64,000 nt of DNA from Tamarix chinensis (Eukaryota > Streptophyta > Magnoliopsida > Caryophyllales > Tamaricaceae), in NCBI GenBank assembly GCA_030549775.1, contig CM060174.1, positions 8,065,391-8,129,390 on the forward strand, given 5' to 3'. Below are positions 22,501 through 32,758 of this stretch, one piece after another. The first letter of the stretch is position 1. Every line of letters begins with the position of its first letter. Below the pieces are notes generated by a model. It worked only from the letters and a program-made list of their open reading frames with translations. It was not told the DNA's origin and searched no databases. The translations under genes were made by a program, and so were the position numbers.

Positions 22501-24681
22501 CTAATGATACATGAGGAAGAAAAATAAGGGAATGGAGGTGAAATTACTGCATAAAACATGAAGAGAAGTGTGATCATTCATCTAATTCAATGCCCCATGC
22601 AAGGCTAAGTGTAGTAGATCCAAAATTTTACAATAATAAAACCTTTAATAAATAAGATAATGATAGGGTAGTGATGAATATAATTGTATATAATGAAGAG
22701 AAAGAACTTAGATAAATGAGTAAGTAGTTAAGGAAATTAAAATTCAACAAGCCTAGGCTATCATCACTATCCCAATCAAAAGCTTCAACAAAAATTTTAC
22801 AACTTGAAAAACATCACTAACTACTCCTCCAAATAAGCCAAAGTCAATACAACTCCACAAATGCATCAGTATAGTAAGGTACTTAGTAAGATATAACCTC
22901 TATATACACTTAAAAACATTTCATATTTGAAGAAGACATATCTATCTCATGACCTTAATAATTGTATTTATCATGCTTTCATATATACGTACTATAAGAC
23001 ACATAAGCAAAAAATATCCATAGATCACAATAAAAGATTTAAGGATTCCCTTTATAGTAGTAAAATCCCTAATACACCCCTAAGAATTTAGTTAAGTTGT
23101 ACTGATTCCTCCATATATCATCCTCATCATACGTATACCCAAAAACTTAGACCTTAAATAATTGTTACCAACACTATTTTAAGATGACATTAAAGTCATT
23201 ATCAAAAGTAGGTTCTAGCTTACACTAACTTATCAAATTATAACTTTGTTTCTACTGACACAATATATATTATCCATATAATGACAATTTTTTAAGCTTA
23301 CACCAAACTTAGTCACATATTATCTATACTAAACATTACATCCATGTCACTATAGTGTTTTAAGTTGATGTAAAACATATTATGTGGACCAACCAAAACA
23401 ATACCACCACATTAAGTTGTACACACCCACAACTCATATTCTTATGCCATGGCAATCAAGATAACATACATTGTATACTCAATTGATTAAAACAATAAAG
23501 AAAAGATCCAATTTAACATAATTAGGGTTTTTTAGCTCGGACTACAAATCCGCTCAAAATTTGCTAAATATTTAAATTGACGGATCGACAATGAAATTAA
23601 ACATAATCTAATGGAAATTATATAAACAATTGAATAAAATAACTCGATTACACAATCTAATTTAAATCCGCAAGAATTTTGACCTACGAATCCAATTTCG
23701 ATTAATTTTGCACAAAATTTTCAAATTGATAGTTCTAAAATAAAATTAGATATATTTTAAAGCATATTGTAAATTCAATTTATCTAAAATAGCTTAATCG
23801 GATAAAACCGACAAATCCGGATATAACCGGGTCACAAATTCAATTTTTACAAATCAACTACAACTAATACAATTAACCATTCCAAATCACTCATACAGCA
23901 CATCTATATATAATTAAACAACTAATTTATCTTATTATAAGTTAATTCATTCAAAATTAATCAAAACTGAAGTTAGGGTTTGAGTATTTATACCAAACGA
24001 ATTGCTGCGAAATCGGAGAGGATGAGGGGTGCTGGAGCTTCGCCGGTGGCCAAAGACCACTCGACGGTGCCGAGCGGCGCCGGAGGTTGACGGGTGGTGC
24101 CGCACCGCTGCTGCCTTCGTGCGTTGCTGGCGGCTGCTGCTGATGCTGATGCTCGCTGCTGCTGCGCTGGAGGATGACGGCGACGAGAGGAGGGCTGGTG
24201 GTGTGCTCGAGCAGCGGTGGCTGGTGTGGTGGTGCGACCTGGGTCGAAGATGCAGAGCAGGAAGTGTTTGGCTGGTGTGGTGGTGCGGCAGGGGCAAGGG
24301 GTCGGGGGTAAGGCAGGAGCCAGGAGCTGTTTGGTCGAAGCTCCACAGGAAAACTGAAAATAAGGCAGGGGCTGGGGCGCTCGAGCGGGATTTTGGGTTT
24401 TTTTTTTTTGAAATTTTGAGGATTTGAGGGGGTTTAAGTGTTTTTTTTTTCATCATATTTTTTTTTGGATTTTAAAAATTTTAAAATATATATATATATA
24501 GATGAGACTTAAATAATTTTAACGACCAATAAATTAATGATTAACGACCAAAAATTATATCAGTCGTAATAGATATACCAATAACAACGACTTTTAATGG
24601 TGGTCGTTAATAATATATCAATAACGACCAAAAAAAAATTGGACGCTAAATTGGTCGTTAATGTGCCAGTTTGTTGTAGTG
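19593..24681. mobile_element. Non-autonomous CACTA (En/Spm-type) element, 5089 bp
   Basis: The left end reads CACTACTAGAAATGAGGC and the right end, inverted, CACTACAACAAACTGGCAC. The 3-bp duplication CTT is present at 19590-19592 and 24682-24684. Both subterminal regions (19610-20070 and 24510-24660) are crowded with inverted and direct copies of TTGGTCGTTA/AACGACCAA, as expected for transposase-binding subterminal repeats of CACTA elements. No TNPD- or TNPA-like frame was recognised between them, so it is judged non-autonomous. It interrupts LTR relative J. Confidence 0.93.
24003..24400. other. GC-rich island near the right end of the CACTA element
   Basis: About 400 bp of much higher GC than its surroundings, open on both strands with low-complexity Ser/Pro/His-rich (minus) or Arg/Gly-rich (plus) translations. 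CACTA elements often carry GC-rich first-exon or captured host segments here, so it could be either. I do not recognise a protein, and the overlapping frames are not called as genes. Confidence 0.4.
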
Positions 24682-26064
24682 CTTAGGGTAAAAAACCGCA
24701 CATAATACCACAACTCATGCTTATAACAAATAGTATTCACACTACATATCTTGATCATATATATATATATAATAACTTATGCTTTACATAGAAAGATGCT
24801 TACGATCAAAGATTTCAACTAAGGCAACCATGAATGCCAATACTTATCATAGGATAGAGATTTGTCTTATCTCAAAGAAAATCTTATAGCAAAAGAGAAA
24901 ATACTCATAAATTTATGGCTAACTATAAGATCCTTGATTACCTAAGGGAATCAAGAACCCAAAATTAGTAGAACACACTTTAAAATTTATTTAAACAAGG
25001 AAAATGGAATAAGAATAAGAATGATGGAAGTACAAATCATCAACTTCAACTTGAAAGATGGCTGGCCAAAAAGGAATAGAATTAATACATCTTCAATTGT
25101 TTCTAAAATTTAACTCTTCTTTGTTTAAGGAAAATAAAGATCAAGAAGAAGAGAAGATATGGTATAATGAACTCAAAAATTGAGGGGGTAAAGAGGGAAG
25201 GAAGAGAAAGTAAGTTCTCTACACTGTGCAAAATACACTAAGGGAATTAGTGATAAGTGAGAGCAAATGTTTAAGTTGTGAAATCGATACCAAGAGAGAG
25301 GATATGCTTTGATACACAAGAAGGAATGAGGGAGAACACCCAACAATTAGCAAATTTTTTGAGGAAGGAAGAGAAGTGAAGAAAAGTCGAATGAGTATGT
25401 TAAAAGGAGAAGGAAAAAAGGATAATGAGGGCTTGAGAGGGGGTATGTTGGTTGACCAAAATAAAGAGGAAGGGGAGGGGGGATGGTTAACTTGTAAAGG
25501 TCCAAGAAAATAACATGATGAAGCATAGGGGTAGAAGGGGTGAAGTCAGGCAATAATCAGGTTAACATAGGGTAGCAGTAGGTGCAAAGGGTTTTGCATG
25601 AGCTAGAGGAAGGATGAAGAAGGTAGGAGGAGAGAGATGAGGTGATAGGTGAAGAAAAATATTTCAAAATTGCTTTCGTAAGTTTTTTAGCTAAATAAAA
25701 TTATAGGTTGATTTAAATAATGTTAACATGTTTGTTAGACACCAAAACATACTTATTAATACAAAGAGAAACTAATTAAAAGTTTTCCTAATCATTAGAA
25801 AGAGAATCAAAGCAAAAAAAAAATATTATAGAATCGTAGCATAACCGATCAATTGGTTTGAGAAACGAGTCAACATGTTACCTTGAAAAGAAAAATAATA
25901 GTCATTAGATGTACCGTTAATCGATTTGAGGAACAAGTCGACTAATACAACTAGAAATTCATATTTTTATCCATTTTCAAGCTCTTTCTAAAACTAAAAT
26001 CATTTTATTTTATATCAACATAATTTTAGATATATGTAAAAAAAATTAGGATAGAATATTACTT

Positions 26065-27177
26065 CCATTGTAAAAAAAATTTATTCTATCATTAAATTTT
26101 TATATAAAAAATTATTTAAAAAAAATCAAAGATTGCTTTTCATATTTACCCTCATTTTTTTTAATTATATATGTATTAAATATTTTGTTATTTTTCAATG
26201 AATGATGTAAATATGCTTTTAAAATTAATTTTATTACTTTATGAAAATATATATTACTTAAAAAAATTATTTTTAATAGAAAAAGAGTATCAATTAAATT
26301 AAAAATATAAATTGGTACCCTCAATTTTAAATAGACTAGATTGACGTAATAGTTTTTGCCCAAAGCTCATGTTACTTTCTCAACACGCAGATGTGATCAG
26401 CTTTAATCTCGCGAGCTGGTACACGTGAGATCATATTCAATCTTTATTTATTTTTTATTTTTTATATATATATTTTTATTTTTTTATTGATATTGGACCG
26501 TATAGTTTTCTCTATGGGCATATTTTTTTATTTTTATTCAAAATGTCGTGTCCCACTTTAATGCCATATAGAGAAGTAGGACTACTATTTGCTCACTTTG
26601 TTGATTTCATTTATAAATTAATTAGAGGTTGGCTACCCATGATAGCAACACATATACGGTGATACAATTAGCGAGCTAGGCTCCTTCCCCTTGTTTAATT
26701 TCATTTTCAAAGTGAGTAGTTAATGAGACAGCACACACTTTGAGGTTGATTGTTTCTTTTTATCTCCTTAAATTCAGGTACATATCAATGTCGTGTTACA
26801 AGTTTTCCATTGGATAAAAAAACTCGACGACTCTTATGGTTGTTTCACGCGCAAAAAATCTCATCTTACATATTGATACCACCGTATTTAACCCTAATTA
26901 ATTAGTTTTTGATCAAAATTAGTCCTTGTCATCCGGTTAAACCTAGCCACGTACTCCATGTACATTGACAAAATGGGTTAGATTTCCCCCGAAGTCAAAG
27001 GAAGTAAAATCTCTTTACGTATATAATATCTAAGATGTCTTAGCATAGGATAAGAAATCTGAATTTACAAGTTGATCGTTTATCTATAGGAATGGACATA
27101 AGTATTACTCATAGCATATATTATTTCTGGCGGGGCACTTCTCTTAATAAGCATAGTAATATATACTATAATATTCC
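26065..27177. other. AT-rich intergenic DNA
   Basis: No gene or element end recognised. The part 26340-27100 has more balanced composition, with short stretches such as CAGATGTGATCAGC, but no coding frame of note. Confidence 0.45.
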
Positions 27178-28215
27178 TTGAGTTCATTGCTATCATCCAT
27201 GTTTTGTGGCCCTACTAGTTACCTTGCAAAAATACACATTAAATTTTCTTACCTTGTCAATTTTTCCCTTGCAAATCCCAATAGTACTAATAGTTACAAA
27301 GTTTTTTTCCACCTTTTTAAAATAATAATAATAATAATATTAATGGCGACATTAATTTTTCTTTCCCTATCAATTTCCTTTCTTCTAAATAAGTAATAAT
27401 ACTTTAAAGTTTTTCTACTCTATCAATTTCCTTCATTCCACTAATAATTTTAATTTTTTTCATGGTTTCTAGAATTTTCTATTTTCCTCATTTCCAAATC
27501 CTTACATTATGCATAACTTAAAAAAAAAACTTTATTTTTAGATTTTTTCTTTTCTCCATAAAACCTATTCCACAATTGTTAGATGAGATAAACTGAATAA
27601 CAATTAGGATTGAGTAAAACTTTATAATATTAGATTTTAACTTTTTTCCTCAAAAATTATAGATTTTATTTTTCCATTCAAAAATTAAAATAATTTATAT
27701 ATTGAATCACTTAAGACCCACATTTAATGATCCATTTATTATAATATATATATATATATAAAATGAAAAAAATATGTCAAGCATCGGTTACAATAATAAC
27801 ATTAAATTTTCTCTCTTCCAAATTCAAACAATGCTAATAATTTCGAATTTTCTCACGGTTTCTAGAATTTTCCAATTTCATCACTTCTAAATTCCAACAG
27901 TACCAATAATTTCAATTTTTTCTCATTTGTTTTAAAATAATGACCACATTAAATTTTCATATCCTATCAATTCCCTCCCTTCCAAATCCCAAAAGTACTA
28001 ATAGTTTCAAATTTTTATCTTTTTTTAAATAGTGATCATATTAAAATTTTATATTCTATCAATTTCCTTCCTTCCAAACCCCAACAATAGTAAAAATTTC
28101 AAATTTTTTTTTTGCTTTTTTGATAGTGACCAAAATAAATTTTCATATCCTATCAATTTACTTTGTTTCAAATTTCAAATGCCCTAATAATTTTAAATTT
28201 TTTTCACAAGTTCTA
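27178..28215 (+). repeat. Degenerate minisatellite, unit about 95 bp
   Basis: The phrase CCTATCAATTTCCTTCCTTC followed by CAAATCCCAACAGTACTAAT and TTTCAAATTTTTT recurs. Clear anchors are at about 27960, 28055 and 28148 (periods 95 and 93), with older copies at 27262-27470 and 27795-27930. The array ends 15 bases before a TATA box. Tandem repeats just upstream of a TATA box are a common layout in transposon U3 regions and in some promoters. Confidence 0.65.
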
Positions 28216-28230
28216 TACTTTTCTTTTCCC

Positions 28231-28290
28231 TATAAAAGCCCAATCTTAAGGCACTCCCCCACTCTCTCTTTCTCCCCACTCTCTTCACCC
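28231..28290 (+). promoter_or_regulatory. TATA box and CT-rich initiator, possible orphan promoter
   Basis: CCCTATAAAAGCCC (TATAAAA at 28231-28237) is followed about 25 bases later by CACTCCCCCACTCTCTC, a typical plant initiation context. A possible 5' splice site AAG|GTAATTC lies near 28362. No reading frame follows directly. It might drive an upstream, spliced leader of the IDA-like gene 1.7 kb away, or be a solo transposon promoter. Confidence 0.35.
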
Positions 28291-28379
28291 TTCTTCCCTC
28301 TTGCTACATCTGTGATGCTTCATAAATTGAGGATACTTTCCACATACTAAAATTTTTCTTAAGGTAATTCTTTTTCAAC

Positions 28380-29830
28380 TTTGCATTCATTGTATGGAAG
28401 ATAAATTTTCTTTTTGGTTTCATTTAGTGGGTTACAACTAGGTGAGAATGTTCTTTTGAACATATGCATTAGCATCAATGATTAGTTTATAAAAAAAATT
28501 ATCATATTATTTAAAATTATAGATTTACTAATTTCCCCATCAATGGAATTTCTCAAACTTAGCATATATAATTATTAAAATATATCACCTTAATATATGA
28601 TACACTTATTTTTCTTATGCTTTATTTTCCATAGTTGCAATAACAATTGCAAGACTTATTGATATAGCATGTAAATCCCATCAACTATTTATTTAATCCC
28701 GTTTAATGACTTGATGAGTACTTAGCTTCACCGTATGCATTATTTGAAATATTACGGCATTGATCATAAAATAATATTTCATTGAAAAATTTAATAAGGA
28801 ACTTTGAATGTGGGAATAATATTATGGGTATTTTGTCGTTTCTATTATGGCTGGTCTTTAGAAAGAATGTAAATGTGCCAAATAATATTGAAATTGTTCA
28901 TAATTTTTTTGTTAACTTTGTTTAGATTTATTTTTATATAAGAAAAAAGAGGGAAAAAATAATGTGATAAACTTGTTATATATTGACATTAAATTACTTA
29001 TCTTCTTCCTCTTTTTAAAATTTTGATGGACAAATTATATAATCTTTTCGAATGTGTTTTGTTATAGAGAATTATCTTACATTCGTTTTGATAGATTCTT
29101 ATAATGAAAAATAAAATAAAATAAATATGGAAATATTTCTAAAATTCATGCAATGTAAGAATTTTACATAACTAATAAAATTGAATATCTAAAGTCATAT
29201 ATGTAATAATTATTAAATTCATGATATAGAATTATGGTTCCTATAAGTTTCTAACATTGGCAATTTAAAAACAAAATAACCACAAATGCCATTAAATATT
29301 TCATTAACATTTATAATAGTATATATATGCACCAAAAGGGGAAAAAATCTTCAAAAATCTAAAAATTCATTAGTAAATTAGACATAATGAGTCTAGAGTT
29401 TCATAATTCTAAAAATATTATAATAACATATATAGATTTTTTGTAAAATAAAAAATTATGAGGTAATATTTGACATATCCATAGATGAGCAAACTAATGT
29501 TATCTCATAAAATAGTATTTAAATTCGTAAAAAGGGCTTTTATTTAGAAATGGAAGGAGTATCCCTTAGATATATGTATATATGAAATATTTTTCCTTAA
29601 TATTGAATTCAGTTATTCAAAAGCCGGTGCCTACCAAACCAATTTCTTCCCGTCAAGGTATGTGTTTCTTTCTTTTCCTCCTCTTTCCGGTCGTTGACAT
29701 TCAATATTTCAACATTCCCTTTAGCGTGCCATTCACTTAATCTCCTCCTTCCCATTATTTTACATACGGCAAACTATTACATAATTACTCCATGTCCGTA
29801 TAAAAACTCTTCAACCTTTTTCTCTGAATT
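28380..29830. other. AT-rich intergenic DNA
   Basis: No gene, repeat array or element end was recognised. From about 29600 the composition shifts toward CT-rich sequence ahead of the IDA-like gene. Confidence 0.45.
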
Positions 29831-29833
29831 CGT

Positions 29834-29840
29834 TATATAT
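29834..29840 (+). promoter_or_regulatory. TATA box of the IDA-like gene
   Basis: TATATAT lies 93 bases before the ATG at 29927, followed by a T/CT-rich tract (29873-29905). This predicts a leader of about 60 bases. Confidence 0.45.
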
Positions 29841-29926
29841 GCTTAGTATAATTCCCAATTCATTACCCTTAATTCTTTTTTTTTTTTTCTCTTCCTTACT
29901 TTCAACCTTCTTAGAGATTAACTTCA

Positions 29927-30229
29927 ATGGCCGCATCTTCTTCTTCAACATCATCTTCTCGGGTCGTCTACGTTCTCTTATTGATAACACTCCTTCTCAT
30001 GATGAAATCCTGTGCCGCGATCCGGCGAGGAAGTTTGGCGGTGATGGAAAATGGAGTCTCAACGAATGCCATGCATGTCAAGCCTCAATTCCGGAGAAAG
30101 CAGCATGATGATGGGTTAGAGAAGGGGACGAAAGGCTTGGTTTTCAATTTTTTGCCCAAGGGAGGGCGATACCCACCCTCTGGTCCCTCTAAGAACCATA
30201 ATTCTATGGTGGATTCCGTGCACAATTGA
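29927..30229 (+). CDS. IDL: IDA-like (IDL) signalling-peptide precursor
   Basis: This intronless gene encodes 100 residues. Residues 1-31 are a signal peptide (Ser-rich start, then VVYVLLLITLLLMM, ending SCAA). A variable basic region follows, then the C-terminal conserved block FNFLPKGGRYPPSGPSKNHN (residues 73-92) and an 8-residue tail. This block is the EPIP motif of the INFLORESCENCE DEFICIENT IN ABSCISSION family, whose processed peptide binds HAESA-type receptor kinases in the apoplast to trigger cell separation; some IDL members act in stress responses. The canonical core is PIPPSAPSKRHN; here it is RYPPSGPSKNHN, with the first two residues and the usual Arg altered. The ATG has a good context (TTCAATGGCC). 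A longer overlapping frame from 29839 is a different reading frame and is not favoured. The family call is firm; the developmental role is not known. Confidence 0.9.
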   Translation: MAASSSSTSSSRVVYVLLLITLLLMMKSCAAIRRGSLAVMENGVSTNAMHVKPQFRRKQHDDGLEKGTKGLVFNFLPKGGRYPPSGPSKNHNSMVDSVHN

Positions 30230-30398
30230 TGCTATGTTTCCCATCTCTCGTCCTCTAGCTCTATTTATTGAAGACTAGCCAGTTAACAAGCTCAGATACA
30301 TGGAGTTTGTTTGTTTTTATTTATTCATTTAAGAATTTTTTATTTTTATTTTTTGGATTGAGTTGTGATAGAATAGTACTGTTTACGCAGAATCTGTA

Positions 30399-30404
30399 AA
30401 TAAA
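30399..30404 (+). terminator. Polyadenylation signal of the IDA-like gene
   Basis: AATAAA lies 170 bases after the stop codon, within GTAAATAAATATT. This is a plausible near-upstream element; the cleavage site is not determinable. Confidence 0.45.
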
Positions 30405-30859
30405 TATTCCAGAAGGGTTTTTGGTAATGAAGATCAAATAATTAATTGCTACTTGATATCTGGCCGAAGTATACATGTACGTACGTTGTTCATTTAAAGT
30501 TGCGTCTCGTTATGATATTAACAGGATGTTATGAATACACTAATTATTCATCTATCGTTTTCCATCGTGTCAATTAAATGACCACTAATTAATGTGGTGC
30601 TCTTGATGTTTTTTTTTTTTCCATATTTTATTTTAATTTATTTTTAAGAATTTTTTTCCTTTCTTTTTTTCATACAGAGCTAGTAAAAGTAGGAACAAAT
30701 AGTTAGTCACCGCAGCAGTGACTCTACTGAGAGAAAAAATTGAGCTTACCTCTGATATGTAAAATTGCAATCCGAACGGCGATGCTGTGTTATCACAGTA
30801 CACCTTGAACTCTAATAATCACTGCAATGCTACAATGTAAAACATGAAATATTCAGACA

Positions 30860-31205
30860 CCCGCATCTGGGTTCAGCTGTCGGGTCAAGAGCTGATCAAC
30901 GCTATAACTTTACGAGCAGGTCTTTAATGACTTAGTATCCCCGTTCGTAATCTTTGATTTCAAGGGAGAATTTAACTGCTCTCTACCTTCTGCGGTCCTA
31001 CGAGTACCGCGGCATGCCCTTTTAGGTTTGACTTGTCCATCGCACCAACACAAGACGGAAGTCGACCGAAGGGAGACCGGAAGATGCATGATAGTTTAGT
31101 GTTGAAAAAGGAAGATTTCGTTCCCACTGGAATAGCTAACGACTTGGACATTTTAGATGGCCTTACAAGGATCGCGCGCCGAGTTTGACTTTGGAGTTCC
31201 AAATT
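30860..31205 (+). pseudogene. GC-richer patch with a Ty3/gypsy-RT-like scrap
   Basis: This 350-bp stretch stands out by composition from the AT-rich surroundings. Around 31000 the plus strand reads YEYRGMPF and, one frame over, GLTCPSHQ, resembling the YEYRxMPFGLTNAP motif of Ty3/gypsy reverse transcriptase. The following codons (KKEDFVPTGIANDL in another frame) do not continue that domain. The minus strand is open for 76 codons (30972-31202) but is not recognised. It could be a shattered retroelement or another transferred fragment; an organelle origin was considered but no organelle gene is recognised. Confidence 0.3.
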
Positions 31206-31385
31206 TGTTTGAGCTAGCCACTAATTGATATAACAATTAAAAGTGAGAGATTAGCCGAATTAATAATTATATTCGTTTAACAGATGATTGTGATAATATA
31301 GTTGGAGGGACTAAATCTATCGTTCATAGCGCTTTCAATATCTTATTAAGAGATCAACCAATCTATGTGGTTTTTTTGGATAAGT

Positions 31386-32460
31386 TGTTAGACATAATTT
31401 ATGATATGAATTATAATTGGTATTAATGTATATAATTCATGCATGATTTGGACAAAAATATGTGAAATCCTAATACACATTATAAATATTCAATATATGA
31501 AATTCAATTATATAATGTTTATTACCAATCTTTTGAAATCCACCTCCGGCCATTAACGGAATTAATTGCACCGAATTTATAATTTGTGATCATCGAAGCT
31601 GAATTTTATAGTTTTACTCTCTTTCCTCAAATCCGAAGGTGCGTCGTTATTACGAGTAATGGGAATAATGACATTCTTTAAATTTCTTCTTTTTCTTTAA
31701 TTTTACACATAAATCACCAACAACACTTAAGTGCTCGTTTGGCATGAGGGTAATAGGGGTGAAAAAATTACCCTCATATTTTATATATCTTATATAATTT
31801 ATTTAAAATTAAATATTTTTATTCTAATGAATACCCATTTTAGATCTTAATTTAATCTAAAATGGGTATTTTATTAAAATATATTTATTATTATTAAATA
31901 CTTAATAAAAAAGATACAAAATAGAAGAGAAATTTTTCCACCCCTATTACCCCCATACCAAACAAGCCCTAAAGAAGAAGTTTCTTCCTCTTTTCTCTCT
32001 AATGGATGCATGTGTGTATATGTTCAAAATGGAACTCTTTTCTTCTACAGAAAAAGAATAGTGCACACCATTTTTTTTTCTACACTAAAACTAACGTGCA
32101 AAGGTGTAAAGTTGGTTATTGTAACAAACTTTGCATTTTTTTCCTCCTAATTACATAATTCAAAATTTGAGATAAATAAATTAAATAGTTCATTTATTAT
32201 CTCCTTTACTTCTTTATCATATGACACACACATGCTTGCATCCATACTTAATTCTAATTCTACCATTAAGAATTATATTAGATAGATATAAGGTTAGGCT
32301 TAATTGCTAACATATTACCATGTAACATAAGCTTTTTGGCTAAAGTTTATATCTAATTTAATATGAATCACACCAAGGATTAATATATACATAAAATATA
32401 AAATACTTCATTTGTAAAATAATAACAATAATTTTATAAAACTAAAATATTATATTGACA
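31386..32460 (-). repeat. 3' LTR of the copia element
   Basis: Contains a 239-bp MITE (31731-31969); without it and its extra TAA the LTR is about 833 bp, matching the 814-bp partner at 46221-47034. By eye roughly one base in eight differs over the first 120 bp, indicating an old insertion. Both copies share GAATTAATTGCACC and TGTGATCATC. Confidence 0.88.
31731..31969. mobile_element. MITE copy C inside the copia 3' LTR
   Basis: A 239-bp element with ends GTGCTCGTTTGGCATG and GGGCTTGTTTGGTATG (inverted). TAA flanks at 31728-31730 and 31970-31972. The other LTR lacks the element and shows the empty site as TGAAGAAGAA, directly supporting a 3-bp TAA duplication and a PIF/Harbinger assignment. 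It is inverted relative to copies A and B. Confidence 0.9.
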
Positions 32461-32471
32461 TTCTCTCACTT
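32461..32471 (-). other. Polypurine tract of the copia element
   Basis: On the minus strand AAGTGAGAGAA abuts the 3' LTR (TGTCAATATA). This is the standard position and composition of the plus-strand primer of copia elements. Confidence 0.75.
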
Positions 32472-32758
32472 GATTCATATAAATTAGATTCTCAATATGG
32501 TCTCATTATGTTAGTATAAAGTGAATAATGAAACTGATACATGGATCATGGCGACAAGCTTTCGATATTTCAAAACTTATCTTTCATGTTTCACAATGTA
32601 CTAATTTCACCTATAATTTTAACTTTATGAATAAATCCAATGTTTATTAAAGGTCCTTCACTTAATGTATTATTTCTCAATAAGCCATATGTATTAAAAC
32701 AAATGAGAAGCAAACACAACTTTATTTAAAAACATCATTATGTATCATAACAATATAA

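Larger units (their letters stand above)
16573..26064 (+). mobile_element. LTR-family relative J, split by a CACTA element
   Basis: Its start (ACCCTCCATTAACCCTAAAA near 16568) parallels the start of G, including CTCAATATGG and AACACCAAAAACAAACAT. After the CACTA insertion (19593-24681) it resumes and runs through a purine-rich 3' part (25130-25650) to AATATTAC near 26064. It also hosts an hAT element and a degenerate CGACTAGTTGGT-type array. It contains no recognisable gag or pol. Removing the CACTA and hAT insertions leaves about 3.5 kb. The ends are inferred. Confidence 0.45.

Noticed and set aside
29839..30108. An 89-codon frame overlapping the IDA-like gene
   Set aside because: It lacks the EPIP motif and any family likeness; the alternative frame from 29927 has a signal peptide and conserved C-terminus.
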